The notes under the pieces: generated by a model
Databases searched by the model: none
What the model was told of the DNA's origin: nothing
What the model saw: the letters and a program-made list of their open reading frames with translations, nothing else
From: Alphaproteobacteria bacterium SS10
GTDB lineage: Bacteria; Pseudomonadota; Alphaproteobacteria; TMED2
Reading direction: 5' to 3'
Assembly (NCBI GenBank): GCA_019192455.1
Contig: JAHCML010000003.1
Location: 683,201 to 747,200 of the forward strand
Length of the DNA stretch: 64,000 bases
Part shown: piece by piece, positions 1 to 8,668 of the stretch
Layout: each line of letters starts with the position of its first letter
Numbering within the stretch: the first letter of the stretch is position 1
Program-made: the position numbers and the translations under genes

Positions 1-74
1 GCTCTTTACCCAGTCACCCGGCCCATTTCGTGCCAGCGGCCCGTAAAGCCATCTAATCGCTTTCGTAGGCCGCT

Positions 75-1046
75 CTACAGCTCAAGCTGATAGCTATGCG
101 GTGTGTAGCGGAAGCCATTGCCACTTGCCTGCACATAGCCCAGCGATGGGAACGGCATGTGATAGCCGATAAAGGCCATCTCGTCCGTGGCTAGCATGTC
201 GAACACACGACGGCGGGTCGCGGCGGCCTTGCCTGGATCGAAGTCAAACTGGAAGTGCCAATCTGGGCGCTGCAGTGAGAAAACGAAGTGATTGGCGGTA
301 TCAGCGGTTAGCAGCACGCTCTTCCCGCCATTATCAATCCGGAACAGTGTGTGCCCAGGCGTATGGCCATTGGCAGCAACGGCGGTGATGCCGCTGACCA
401 CATCCTGTTCATCATCGATAAACGTCATCTTCTCCGCTAGCGGGGCGACCCGCTCCATGACGAGGGCATGGATGCCCGAGACCTGCTCATTGCTGGCGAG
501 GTCTGTGTTGGTCCAGAAGTTGTACTCTGTGGTTGACGCGACATATCGGGCATTGGGGAATGCTGGTTCACCATCCTCCATCAGGCCGCCGATATGGTCC
601 GGATGCATATGGGTGATAGCGATCACGTCGACCTGCTCCGGCGTGTAGCCGGCAACTGCAAGGCGATCGCGCAGCAGGCCCGCATTTGGGCGTCGTACAT
701 CACCATTGCCAGCATCGAACAGCACCAGCTCTTTGCCCGTATTCACCAGGGTGGGGGTAAAGCCCAGCTTGATCCCATCGGATGGCAGTAAGTTTTCACC
801 GGCGAGGGCATCAACCTCTTCCTTTGCAACATTGCTGCCGAAGAATGGGTGCACCGTTGGCACCGACACAAAGCCATCGGCAATCGTTGTGATCTCGAAA
901 TCGCCCAGGGTGAAGCGATTGAAGATAGCGCTATGCGCCCCAAGCAGTGGGGCCGCCGCTTGCACTGGTGCGGTTAGCATGGCGCCCATGGCAGCGGTTC
1001 CGGCAATGGCCACACGGCGGGTGATCTTGGGGTCAGTGGCGGACAT
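75..1046 (-). CDS. Tat-exported MBL-fold metallo-hydrolase
   Basis: A 323-residue metallo-beta-lactamase-fold hydrolase. The metal site is clear: HMHPDH at residues 146-151, GHTPGH at 227-232, Asp249 and His296, in the order seen in the lactonase / methyl parathion hydrolase-like branch. The N-terminus carries a twin-arginine signal (TRRVAIAG, residues 9-16) followed by a hydrophobic, Ala-rich stretch, so the enzyme is probably folded and metal-loaded in the cytoplasm, then exported to the periplasm. The ATG is preceded by AAGGA at 7 bases. The natural substrate (a lactone, an organophosphate-like ester or something else) cannot be told from sequence. It is followed on the same strand by nothing within the window and is preceded by mtnK, 97 bases upstream. 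Confidence 0.88.
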   Translation of the reverse strand: MSATDPKITRRVAIAGTAAMGAMLTAPVQAAAPLLGAHSAIFNRFTLGDFEITTIADGFVSVPTVHPFFGSNVAKEEVDALAGENLLPSDGIKLGFTPTLVNTGKELVLFDAGNGDVRRPNAGLLRDRLAVAGYTPEQVDVIAITHMHPDHIGGLMEDGEPAFPNARYVASTTEYNFWTNTDLASNEQVSGIHALVMERVAPLAEKMTFIDDEQDVVSGITAVAANGHTPGHTLFRIDNGGKSVLLTADTANHFVFSLQRPDWHFQFDFDPGKAAATRRRVFDMLATDEMAFIGYHMPFPSLGYVQASGNGFRYTPHSYQLEL

Positions 1047-1143
1047 GACTGGTCCTTCTCGCTTCGAAGATTGTGGCCAAGGCTAGAGCATTTGGCTCGG
1101 CGGTACGGGATGATGCGCCTGAAGCGCTAGCACCGCAAGTTGA

Positions 1144-2409
1144 TCACGTAGATGTGGTTGCCGATCCTGTGGCGAGATCGATCAGATCATCAATGCTGCG
1201 CAACCAGCCACGGTTAAGGATCAAGCCACGTGCAGCTTTTAGCACCTGCCGCTCATGAATGGCGCGGGTGGCTGGGTCTTCAATTAGCTCAAGGTCTTCA
1301 ACATGTGAGATACCGATGACCCGGCGCGTCATCTTTGCGCCAGCAAACCCGGCGGTATCCAGGAGTACAGCTGCCAGATACTCATCCAAGAACCTGTCGG
1401 TTAGCTGCTCGTCGAATAAACGCGGCGTAAGAAGGGCACGGTCGCTCATATCGCGCGCTGCATGGGCTAGGCGCCGGAACTCTGCAGTAAAGGTCAGCCA
1501 GAGATCACTGATCATCGTCAGAATATCTTGGGTATAGGCATTGCGGTTCACCGCTTGCCCCTTACGGTTCGTTGCTCCATGTCCGGCTTGCGCGAAATGG
1601 GCGATCAGCAGGTTGCCAATGATCGCACCGATATCGAAACCCATGGGGCCGTGAAAGGCCCATTCATGGTCGATAACCCGTGTGTCGTCTGCCGTGACCA
1701 TTACTGAGCCTGTATGCAGGTCACCATGGATCAACGCCTGGGTCTTGGTGCGGAAGGCATAGTTTAGCTTTGACGCCTCAAAATGCAGGTCACGATCGCC
1801 GTGCCAGGTCTCGACTAATGACTTTAGTTGGTCATTCCAGCGGTTGAGCGGTGCCGACCAATACGGGCCGTTGAAGATCACTTCTTCCGTCGTGGCGCAT
1901 AGTTCAGCATTGCCAGCAAATCGGCTGACCAACGCCTTCTTATCCGTTGTGTCGAGGGCCAGATCGCTTGTGTGGAACAGGCTAAGCGCCAGGAACTGAC
2001 CCATATGCTGGCCAAGCAGGGGTAGGGGCGTTGCATCAATCAGCGCCTGTCGCGCGACCCTATGCTCGCGTAGGTCCTCCAGAACCAGTAGCGGCAGCTG
2101 GTCATCATAGTCCAGGACCGCGGGCACAAAGTTAGGGCAGATGCGTCCATGCTCGATAAGTGCGGCATGTTCAAAGTCGAGGCGGCTTTGCGGGAAGGGC
2201 CAGCCCTCGCCAATGACCCGGATGTAAGGCGGCGCATGCTTGGCGATGACAGAGCCTGATGGCCCCGCCACCCGAAAGACGGAGTTCATGTTGCCGTCGC
2301 TGACCTCTGTCAGCTGCCATTGTCCAGGATCACCAAGCGCGGCCTCGACAGCTGGACGGTTGGACAAGGCCGACCGCATGGCATCGCTGGTGGTCAAAAG
2401 TGAGGGCAT
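1144..2409 (-). CDS. mtnK: S-methyl-5-thioribose kinase
   Basis: A 421-residue kinase of the aminoglycoside-phosphotransferase fold, close to the usual MtnK length of about 400. It would phosphorylate 5-methylthioribose to 5-methylthioribose-1-phosphate in the methionine salvage pathway, in the cytoplasm. The brown-loop HGDLHTGS is at residues 228-235, and the metal-binding DHE at 247-249 (DPE in most MtnK) leads into AFHGPMGFDIGA, a family hallmark. The early SDGNMNSVFRV (residues 37-47) matches the nucleotide-loop region of the family. No other methionine salvage gene (mtnA, mtnB) is adjacent, so the gene stands apart from its pathway here. Confidence 0.88.
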   Translation of the reverse strand: MPSLLTTSDAMRSALSNRPAVEAALGDPGQWQLTEVSDGNMNSVFRVAGPSGSVIAKHAPPYIRVIGEGWPFPQSRLDFEHAALIEHGRICPNFVPAVLDYDDQLPLLVLEDLREHRVARQALIDATPLPLLGQHMGQFLALSLFHTSDLALDTTDKKALVSRFAGNAELCATTEEVIFNGPYWSAPLNRWNDQLKSLVETWHGDRDLHFEASKLNYAFRTKTQALIHGDLHTGSVMVTADDTRVIDHEWAFHGPMGFDIGAIIGNLLIAHFAQAGHGATNRKGQAVNRNAYTQDILTMISDLWLTFTAEFRRLAHAARDMSDRALLTPRLFDEQLTDRFLDEYLAAVLLDTAGFAGAKMTRRVIGISHVEDLELIEDPATRAIHERQVLKAARGLILNRGWLRSIDDLIDLATGSATTST

Positions 2410-2523
2410 GGGCCAGGGCTCAGCATTGTTGCCAGATTAATTGGATGGCCCCGCTTTACCCTGCTGATCATCGAACGGCTAGGCGTTTTGGAGCGATTAG
2501 CCGGATTGTGATGGCCCAGTGCC

Positions 2524-3564
2524 TTAGAACGGCCGGAGCGGTCGTCCGGTCACGCCCTTTGGTTTCATCGGGCGGGCAAAGAGCGGCAGGCCTAACGCCT
2601 CGCAGCGTTGGATCAGACTGACCCGACGTGGATCCATCAGGCGGCTATTGCGGCCAGGGCTTCTCTTCTCTTCCCCGAAGAATTGTGGGTTCTTCCGAAG
2701 TGATGCACCTGTCCGGTTCGCAAGGCGCCGATCCTTATCCAGGTAGTTGCCACCGGCAATGTGCCAGCCCAGCTTCTTCGCGGCGTCGTCCGGAATGTGC
2801 TTATCCGCCTTCATGCCGTCCTGGCGCAGCTCTTTATAGTACTCCGCGAAACCGTCCTTGTAGATCGACACCAGCTTGGTTCGGAAATAGCGTTTAAACG
2901 CGGCTAGCTGGGCCCGGCCGTCAATTGCCGACCCAGGGTCATCCGCGACCGCTCGCTCAAACGCGGCATGGACGGTTCGGTAGTATCGCATCTCACTGGA
3001 ATGCTCTTTGGCCTGTTTGCCCAGCTCCATATGCCCAATTTCGGAGAGGACCTGCGCCTCGGTTGAGGCGGCATCAGCCTCAAGCAGCATGTTCCAGATG
3101 ATGAAGTCCTTACGTTTCAGCCTATCGACCTGATCCGGCTTCATCACCGTCTCATATTGCAGGGCATGGCGGATTTCATGGGCGAGGGTAGAGACCAACT
3201 GTTCCGGCGGTGCATGGCTTGAGAGGTAGATAATCCGATCCTCAGGATCGATAGAGCCATACTCTTCCAGGCTGTCATCAAAAACGACGGTGAATGGCTT
3301 GCGACCGGTATCGCGCATCATGGCAGTGAAGGTTGGGCTTTGGCTCAACGCGTCTAGTGCATGGCTGAGAATGCCTTGCAGCTCTTCCAGTTCGTATTCG
3401 CCGTCATCCTCATCCGCATATTCGACGACGAACCGCTTGTTAAGGTCGATGCGTTGACCCTTTTTGCCGCCGCTGTGCGTGCGTTTTGGGCCGCGCGATG
3501 GTTTTGGGCCGCGCGATGGTTTTGGTCCGCGCGATGGTTTTGGTCCGCGTGGTTGGGGGCTCAT
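2524..3564 (-). CDS. Putative zinc metallopeptidase with RGPKPS repeats
   Basis: A 346-residue protein with a zincin-type motif HEIRH at residues 129-133 and a downstream acidic helix around LLEADAASTEAQ (about 161-172) that could give the third zinc ligand (Glu162). It resembles the uncharacterised alphaproteobacterial putative-metallopeptidase domains of the DUF6782 type, but I cannot confirm that family. No signal peptide is visible, so it is probably cytoplasmic. The N-terminus is a basic, repetitive stretch: RGPKPS three times and then RGPK (residues 6-27). Its ATG overlaps the stop codon of the gene upstream as ATGA (3561-3564), so the two are translationally coupled. Substrate unknown. 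Confidence 0.7.
   Translation of the reverse strand: MSPQPRGPKPSRGPKPSRGPKPSRGPKRTHSGGKKGQRIDLNKRFVVEYADEDDGEYELEELQGILSHALDALSQSPTFTAMMRDTGRKPFTVVFDDSLEEYGSIDPEDRIIYLSSHAPPEQLVSTLAHEIRHALQYETVMKPDQVDRLKRKDFIIWNMLLEADAASTEAQVLSEIGHMELGKQAKEHSSEMRYYRTVHAAFERAVADDPGSAIDGRAQLAAFKRYFRTKLVSIYKDGFAEYYKELRQDGMKADKHIPDDAAKKLGWHIAGGNYLDKDRRLANRTGASLRKNPQFFGEEKRSPGRNSRLMDPRRVSLIQRCEALGLPLFARPMKPKGVTGRPLRPF
3483..3554. repeat. 18-bp tandem repeat, four units
   Basis: Four consecutive 18-bp units of the form gttttgg(g/t)ccgcgcgatg. The first three differ at one base and the fourth is degenerate at its end. The repeat is in frame and encodes the RGPKPS repeats at the N-terminus of the metallopeptidase-like gene, so its copy number could change by slippage without breaking the frame. 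Confidence 0.9.
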
Positions 3565-4202
3565 GAGATGCCCCCTTGCGGGTCATTGGGTTGGATCGTG
3601 CCAAACTCAATAGACCCATCCCCCTGTATCAGGGCGGCAAATGGTTTTGACCTGCCGGCCTCCGACCAACTGCCAGTCACGCGCCAGGCGCCGTTATCAA
3701 TCTGTTTGGCTGTCAGCTCTTCGACGCTGCGCGGCTCGCGCCCATGGGCGGTGAATTGCCAATAGAACTGCAGGTAGTCGGCCAGGGTCTCAGGCGTCAG
3801 CGATAGGGCGTCCAGCCGATTGAGGTCGGCGATTAGGCCCGGGCTGAAGCGGATTAGTAGTGTCGTGTCATCAGATAGAAGAACGGCGTAGCGGGTGCGG
3901 CGGCTGATGCCCTGACCCTGACGAAGGCGGAGTAGACGTCCATTGCCGTGACCAGTCTGGGGGAGAAAGCTGAGTGGTCGTTCGGCAATCCTGGTGCTGC
4001 TTTGCTTGCCGATCCGTTTGCCCAAAGCCTGTGAAAGTCTGGGCCAGATCTCGGCAACCGCATCGGGCGCCAGTGGTGTCCATAAATCTGCTGCGTCTAC
4101 TGCCGGTTTTCCTCCTACCTTGGACGGGGTGTCCAAGTTGCTCAAAGCTCTCTCCCATTTAAACTGAGGGAAAATTAAGCAGCGGAGAGCGCTTTCCTTC
4201 AA
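3561..4202 (-). CDS. Conserved-type hypothetical protein
   Basis: A 213-residue, probably soluble protein that I do not recognise. It has no signal peptide or membrane segment. The middle (about residues 85-145) holds a beta-rich stretch with YAVLLSDDTTLLIRF and then a helix with LTPETLADYLQFYWQFTAHGRE. The C-terminal third reads like an antiparallel beta domain (GAWRVTGSW, FAALIQGDGSIEFG). Its stop codon overlaps the start of the HEIRH metallopeptidase-like gene (ATGA), so the pair is an operon and probably works together; this protein could be a regulator, inhibitor or substrate of the peptidase. The start is not certain because no good ribosome binding site stands out. Confidence 0.6.
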   Translation of the reverse strand: MKESALRCLIFPQFKWERALSNLDTPSKVGGKPAVDAADLWTPLAPDAVAEIWPRLSQALGKRIGKQSSTRIAERPLSFLPQTGHGNGRLLRLRQGQGISRRTRYAVLLSDDTTLLIRFSPGLIADLNRLDALSLTPETLADYLQFYWQFTAHGREPRSVEELTAKQIDNGAWRVTGSWSEAGRSKPFAALIQGDGSIEFGTIQPNDPQGGIS

Positions 4203-4442
4203 GGGAATAAATAGTCATGTGGCGCATGATGAATACGATGCGCATTTTATTGTTACTTGGATCGGTAATTCCTAAGTTTTGGTCACACTGAAGCGGCGTA
4301 AATCGGCAAATATTGGTGGTGATCCTGACGACTATCCGGCGGTTCAATCATGACTTCCGAAGCATAGGGCGTAAGCCTGACCTGTCGCGTCTTGCGCCAA
4401 TCCTTGGCTTTCCTTGTGGACAAGCGTTTCGCCTGCTTGCCG
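4203..4442. other. Intergenic region, divergent promoters expected
   Basis: Divergent gap between the minus-strand hypothetical gene (start 4202) and the liv operon (start 4504). It is AT-richer at 4200-4330 than the coding sequence around it. I see no ORF with family resemblance on either strand. Promoters for both directions should lie here, but I could not pick convincing -35/-10 pairs. Confidence 0.4.
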
Positions 4443-4490
4443 CACCGGGGTTGATCGGGTAAGCAACTTGCCTTGCTTTACCAACCGGTG
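4443..4490 (+). promoter_or_regulatory. Leader hairpin in front of livH
   Basis: A long imperfect stem-loop in the presumed 5' leader of the liv operon. CACCGG (4443-4448) pairs with CCGGTG (4485-4490), TTG (4451-4453) with CAA (4482-4484), and GGTAAGCAA (4458-4466) with TTGCTTTACC (4473-4482, one bulged T; base 4482 can join only one of the two inner stems). The ribosome binding site of livH (GGAG, 4495-4498) starts 5 bases after the stem. No U-tract follows, so it is not a simple terminator. It could affect translation or mRNA stability; the role is inference. Confidence 0.4.
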
Positions 4491-4503
4491 TGATTGGAGC
4501 CCC

Positions 4504-5424
4504 ATGGAGTATTTTCTGCAGCAGCTGGTGAACGGGCTAACGCTCGGCGCCATCTTTGGGCTGATCGCCATTGGCTACACGATGGTCTACGGCATCATTG
4601 GCATGATCAACTTCGCCCATGGCGATATCTACATGGTCGGTGCCTTCATCGCGTTGATGACCTTCCTGCTTCTTGGCTTCGGTGATGTGCCGGTTGTCTC
4701 TATCCCTGTTGCGATTGTGTTGGTGTTGGCGGTCGCCATGGCCTTCACATCGATCTATGGATGGGCCGTTGAGAGGGTGGCGTACAAGCCCCTGCGCGGA
4801 TCGTTCCGCCTGGCACCGCTGATCTCTGCGCTGGGCATGTCGATCTTCCTGCAGAACTACGTCCAGATCTCACAAGGGGCCCGGGTTAAGCCACTGCCGC
4901 CGGTGCTTGAGGGCGGTATCACCCTGGTTAAGGGCGACACCTTCGATGTGACGATCAGCTACCAGCAGATCTTAATCATCGTCCTGACCATCGTTCTGAT
5001 GGCGGCCTTTACCTTCCTGATCCAGAAGACATCGCTCGGTCGTCAGCAGCGCTCTTGTGAGCAGGATCAGAAGATGGCCGCTCTGCTCGGCGTGAATGTG
5101 AACCGCACGATCTCCATGACCTTCCTGATGGGCGCCGCACTGGCCGCCGTCGCGGGCACCATGGCCGTGATGTATTACGGCGTGATCCACTTCTTCATCG
5201 GCTTCCTAGTCGGGATTAAGGCGTTTACCGCCGCTGTGCTTGGCGGCATTGGTTCGCTACCTGGTGCCATGCTTGGTGGTCTGTTGATCGGGCTGATTGA
5301 GGCGTTTTGGTCTGGCTATTTCGATGTGGAATACAAGGATGTGGCCGCGTTCTCGATCCTGATCCTGGTACTGATCTTCCGCCCGAGTGGCCTGCTCGGC
5401 AAACCAGAAGTCGAGAAAGTCTGA
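4504..5424 (+). CDS. livH: Branched-chain amino acid ABC transporter permease LivH
   Basis: A 306-residue inner-membrane permease of the LivH type, hydrophobic throughout with about eight membrane segments. The N-terminal pattern VNGLTLGAIFGLIAIGYTMV followed by MINFAHGD is the family hallmark, and the C-terminal half carries the cytoplasmic loop that contacts the ATPases (GLRQQRSCEQDQKMAALLGV-type region, about residues 175-200). I start it at 4504 because GGAG lies 5 bases upstream and because translation from an earlier in-frame start (4414) would add 30 non-conserved residues. It pairs with LivM to form the channel for leucine, isoleucine, valine or related substrates. Confidence 0.93.
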   Translation: MEYFLQQLVNGLTLGAIFGLIAIGYTMVYGIIGMINFAHGDIYMVGAFIALMTFLLLGFGDVPVVSIPVAIVLVLAVAMAFTSIYGWAVERVAYKPLRGSFRLAPLISALGMSIFLQNYVQISQGARVKPLPPVLEGGITLVKGDTFDVTISYQQILIIVLTIVLMAAFTFLIQKTSLGRQQRSCEQDQKMAALLGVNVNRTISMTFLMGAALAAVAGTMAVMYYGVIHFFIGFLVGIKAFTAAVLGGIGSLPGAMLGGLLIGLIEAFWSGYFDVEYKDVAAFSILILVLIFRPSGLLGKPEVEKV

Positions 5425-5428
5425 TCAC

Positions 5429-7051
5429 ATGGCGGATGCGAAAGCAGAAGCCGAGTTTGATATCGGCGAACTGATTAAAGAGAGCGCCATTGCCGGCCTC
5501 GTCGCCCTGGCTCTAACTGTCACCCTGATTGGTATGGAAACCGCCAGTGTGCAAAGCAAGCTGGTGATTGAATACCGCTGGGCTGAGGTGCTGGTTGCTG
5601 TCCTACTGGTCGGCTTTGCCCGCTTTGGTTTCGGCCTGGTTCGGGCGGGGCGGTCCATGCCTGGGCTGATTGCCGGTGTTACCGCCGTGATCATCGGCGT
5701 TGTTTTGCGCACCAATTTCGCTGAGCTGCAAGCTGAGCGGGTAACCGACCCTTCCCTTGGCTTTATCGCCAGCCGCTTGCCGGCTGTTTTGGGCAGTGGG
5801 GTGGTGCAGGCCATCCTGATTATGGGCGGTGGTGCCCTGGCCGTTGGCGCGGTCATCGATCTCTATAAAAAGCGACGCGCCGCTAAACCGGTGGATCCGA
5901 AACAACAGCTTGGCTTTTCCGCCCCTGGCGTTGGTGGTCACAACTTGCAGGGCATGTTTGCCGGTCGCGGGCTGAAGGTTGTTGGGGCCATCGGCATTCT
6001 GGCCGCTTTTGTCTTCCCATTCTTCTTTGGCGATAATCGTTGGGCGCTCAATATCGGTATCCTGATCCTGACCTACATCATGCTGGGTTGGGGGCTGAAC
6101 ATTGTGGTTGGCCTCGCCGGGTTGCTCGACCTTGGCTATGTCGCCTTCTACGCCGTGGGGGCTTACTCATACGCCCTATTGGCTCTCTATTTTGATTTGA
6201 GCTTCTGGGTTTGCCTGCCATTGGCTGGCGTGCTCGCTGCCCTGGGTGGCTTGATCATGGGCTTCCCGGTCTTGCGATTGCGGGGGGATTACTTTGCCAT
6301 CGTGACCCTTGGCTTTGGTGAGATCATCCGGATCATTTTGATCAACTGGAAGGAATTCACCGGCGGCCCCGATGGCTTGCTGAGCATTCCGCGCCCCAGC
6401 TTCTTTGGTCTTGCTGAGTTCACCCGCCGTCCTAAGGAGGATGGCTTGCCCGCCTTCCATGAGATGTTTGGGTTAGAGTTCAGCACTTTGCACCGGGTGA
6501 TCTTCCTCTACTACCTGATCCTCTTGCTCGCTTTGCTGGTGAACTTTGTCTCGCTGCGCATCCGTAAGCTGCCAATTGGCCGATCCTGGGAAGCGCTGCG
6601 TGAGGATGACATCGCCTGCCAGGCGCTGGGCATTAACCGCCGGAACATTAAGCTGGCGGCCTTCACTATCTCCGCTGGTTTTGGTGGTTTGGCCGGGGCG
6701 TTCTTTGCCACCAACCAGGCCTTCATCAGTCCTGAAAGCTTCACCTTTATCGAGAGTGCGATTGTCCTCGCCATCGTTGTCCTGGGCGGCATGGGCTCCC
6801 AGACCGGTGTTGTTGTGGCGACCTTCTTCGTCATCTTCCTGCCCGAGTATTTCCGGGAGCTGGATGAATATCGGATGCTGATGTTCGGTGCCGCGATGGT
6901 TGTCATCATGGTCTGGAAGCCGCGCGGCCTGCTCTCAAATCGCGAGCCGACTGTTCGCCTGCATGGCCGTAAGCCACCGCCAGGTGCCAGCCCAAGCACG
7001 GACAGCCCACCACCGGCAACGGGCGCGCCAGCCCCGGCAGGTGCGGCATGA
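5429..7051 (+). CDS. livM: Branched-chain amino acid ABC transporter permease LivM
   Basis: A 540-residue permease, longer than a minimal LivM (about 320). The core LivM domain (about residues 195-500) contains the family patterns LNIVVGLAGLLDLGYVAFY, LRGDYFAIVTLGFGEI and GRSWEALREDDIACQALGIN. In front of it are about 190 residues with four to five extra membrane segments, as in the DUF3382-bearing LivM proteins of alphaproteobacteria. The C-terminus is a Pro/Ala-rich cytoplasmic tail. I chose the ATG at 5429, 4 bases after the livH stop, over an in-frame earlier start inside livH. It overlaps livG by ATGA. Confidence 0.92.
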   Translation: MADAKAEAEFDIGELIKESAIAGLVALALTVTLIGMETASVQSKLVIEYRWAEVLVAVLLVGFARFGFGLVRAGRSMPGLIAGVTAVIIGVVLRTNFAELQAERVTDPSLGFIASRLPAVLGSGVVQAILIMGGGALAVGAVIDLYKKRRAAKPVDPKQQLGFSAPGVGGHNLQGMFAGRGLKVVGAIGILAAFVFPFFFGDNRWALNIGILILTYIMLGWGLNIVVGLAGLLDLGYVAFYAVGAYSYALLALYFDLSFWVCLPLAGVLAALGGLIMGFPVLRLRGDYFAIVTLGFGEIIRIILINWKEFTGGPDGLLSIPRPSFFGLAEFTRRPKEDGLPAFHEMFGLEFSTLHRVIFLYYLILLLALLVNFVSLRIRKLPIGRSWEALREDDIACQALGINRRNIKLAAFTISAGFGGLAGAFFATNQAFISPESFTFIESAIVLAIVVLGGMGSQTGVVVATFFVIFLPEYFRELDEYRMLMFGAAMVVIMVWKPRGLLSNREPTVRLHGRKPPPGASPSTDSPPPATGAPAPAGAA

Positions 7052-7938
7052 CCCAGTATTCGAGCCAGCATCCCCGCCTTTTGAGCGTTCAACACCTAAC
7101 CATGCGCTTTGGTGGTTTGATCGCGGTTGATGATGTGTCCTTCGACGCCCATGACCGGGAGATCACCGCCGTGATCGGACCAAACGGTGCGGGCAAGACG
7201 ACGCTGTTCAACTGCCTAACCGGTTTCTACAAGCCCAGCACAGGCATGCTGCAGCTAACCGCGCCCGATAGCCCGGAATACCTTCTGGAGCGGATGGAAG
7301 GCCACGACATCGCGGCCAAGGCACGGGTTGCCCGTACCTTCCAGAATATCCGCCTATTTGACCGGATGAGCGTGCTTGAGAACCTATTGGTGGCCCAGCA
7401 CAACAAGCTGATGAGGGCCTCTGGCTTCAGCTTTGCTGGCCTGTTTGGCCTGCCAGGCTATAAGGCAGCGGAGAAGCAGGCGATTGAGCAGGCCAAATAC
7501 TGGCTAGATAAAACCGGCCTCACCGACCGCGCGGATTGGGAGGCGGGGAACCTTCCCTATGGTGATCAGCGCCGCCTTGAGATTGCCCGGGCCATGTGCA
7601 CTGATCCATGCCTGCTTTGCCTTGATGAACCGGCGGCTGGCCTCAACCCGCGCGAGAGTGCGGATTTGAACGAGCTGCTGACCTTCATCCGTGATGAGCA
7701 CAAGATCGGCGTCCTCTTGATCGAACACGATATGAGCGTGGTGATGAAGATCTCTGACCACATCATCGTGCTGGATTACGGCCGCAAAATCTCTGATGGC
7801 CTGCCTGAGGCGGTGCGCAACGACCCAGCCGTTATCCGCGCCTATCTGGGTGAGGAAGAGGATGAGGAGTTGCCGCCGGAAATCGCGGCCGATGTAAGCA
7901 AGGGCAGCGATAGCAATGGGGAGCAGCCAAATGTCTGA
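7048..7938 (+). CDS. livG: Branched-chain amino acid ABC transporter ATPase LivG
   Basis: A 296-residue ABC ATPase with Walker A GPNGAGKT at residues 44-51, a Q-loop near VARTFQNIRLF, an ABC signature LPYGDQRR (about 168-175; LSYGQ in most LivG), Walker B LCLDEPAAGLNP and the switch His in LIEHDM. The LivG-specific RTFQNIRLF is present. The C-terminal BCA_ABC_TP-type region continues into an acidic tail rich in Glu and Asp. The start codon overlaps the livM stop. It forms the nucleotide-binding pair with LivF on the cytoplasmic face of LivHM. Confidence 0.93.
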   Translation: MTQYSSQHPRLLSVQHLTMRFGGLIAVDDVSFDAHDREITAVIGPNGAGKTTLFNCLTGFYKPSTGMLQLTAPDSPEYLLERMEGHDIAAKARVARTFQNIRLFDRMSVLENLLVAQHNKLMRASGFSFAGLFGLPGYKAAEKQAIEQAKYWLDKTGLTDRADWEAGNLPYGDQRRLEIARAMCTDPCLLCLDEPAAGLNPRESADLNELLTFIRDEHKIGVLLIEHDMSVVMKISDHIIVLDYGRKISDGLPEAVRNDPAVIRAYLGEEEDEELPPEIAADVSKGSDSNGEQPNV

Positions 7939-8656
7939 GGCCCCCATGCTTGAAGTTCGCAATGTCCACACCTTCTACGGCGCGATTGAAGCCCTAAAGG
8001 GCGTCTCGCTTGAGGTGAATAAGGGCGAGATCGCAACCCTGATCGGTGCCAATGGTGCCGGTAAATCAACCCTTCTGATGACCCTCTGCGGTAGCCCACG
8101 GGCCCGTGAAGGGGAGATCATCTTTGAAGGGCGCGACATCGCCTCCATGCCAACCCATGAAATTGTGCGCCTCGGCATCGCCCAATCACCTGAGGGGCGC
8201 CGGGTGTTCCCGCGCATGACGGTGATGGAAAACTTGCAGATGGGCACCCTCGTCACCGATGGGAGCCATTTTGACCGCGACCTAAGCCGCGTGTTTGAGC
8301 TGTTCCCACGCCTGAAAGAGCGGAAGAACCAGCGCGGCGGCACCCTGTCTGGTGGTGAGCAGCAGATGCTGGCCATTGGCCGCGCCCTGATGAGCCGCCC
8401 GCGTTTGCTACTGTTGGATGAGCCATCACTCGGCCTGGCCCCAATGATCGTGAAGCAGATTTTTGAGGTGCTGAAAGAGATCAACGAGCAGGACGGCATG
8501 ACCGTCTTCCTGGTCGAACAAAACGCCTATCACGCGCTTAAGCTGGCCCATCGTGGCTATGTGATGGTAACGGGCGATATCACCATGAGTGGCAGCGGTG
8601 CCGAGCTCCTCGCTAATGAGGAAGTGCGCGCGGCCTATCTCGAAGGTGGGCATTAA
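7931..8656 (+). CDS. livF: Branched-chain amino acid ABC transporter ATPase LivF
   Basis: A 241-residue ABC ATPase: Walker A GANGAGKS at residues 39-46, signature LSGGEQQML, Walker B LLLLDEPSLGLAP and the switch region FLVEQNA. FYGAIEALKGVSLEV and SPEGRRVFPRMTV are LivF hallmarks. I start at 7931, where GGGGAG sits about 7 bases upstream, rather than at the in-frame ATG at 7916. The gene overlaps the end of livG by 8 bases, a normal arrangement for this operon. It pairs with LivG. Confidence 0.93.
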   Translation: MSEAPMLEVRNVHTFYGAIEALKGVSLEVNKGEIATLIGANGAGKSTLLMTLCGSPRAREGEIIFEGRDIASMPTHEIVRLGIAQSPEGRRVFPRMTVMENLQMGTLVTDGSHFDRDLSRVFELFPRLKERKNQRGGTLSGGEQQMLAIGRALMSRPRLLLLDEPSLGLAPMIVKQIFEVLKEINEQDGMTVFLVEQNAYHALKLAHRGYVMVTGDITMSGSGAELLANEEVRAAYLEGGH

Positions 8657-8668
8657 GGAGTAGGGGAT

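Noticed and set aside
5425-5856. 143-residue minus-strand ORF inside livM
   Set aside because: Shadow of livM; arginine/threonine/proline-rich composition typical of antisense frames.
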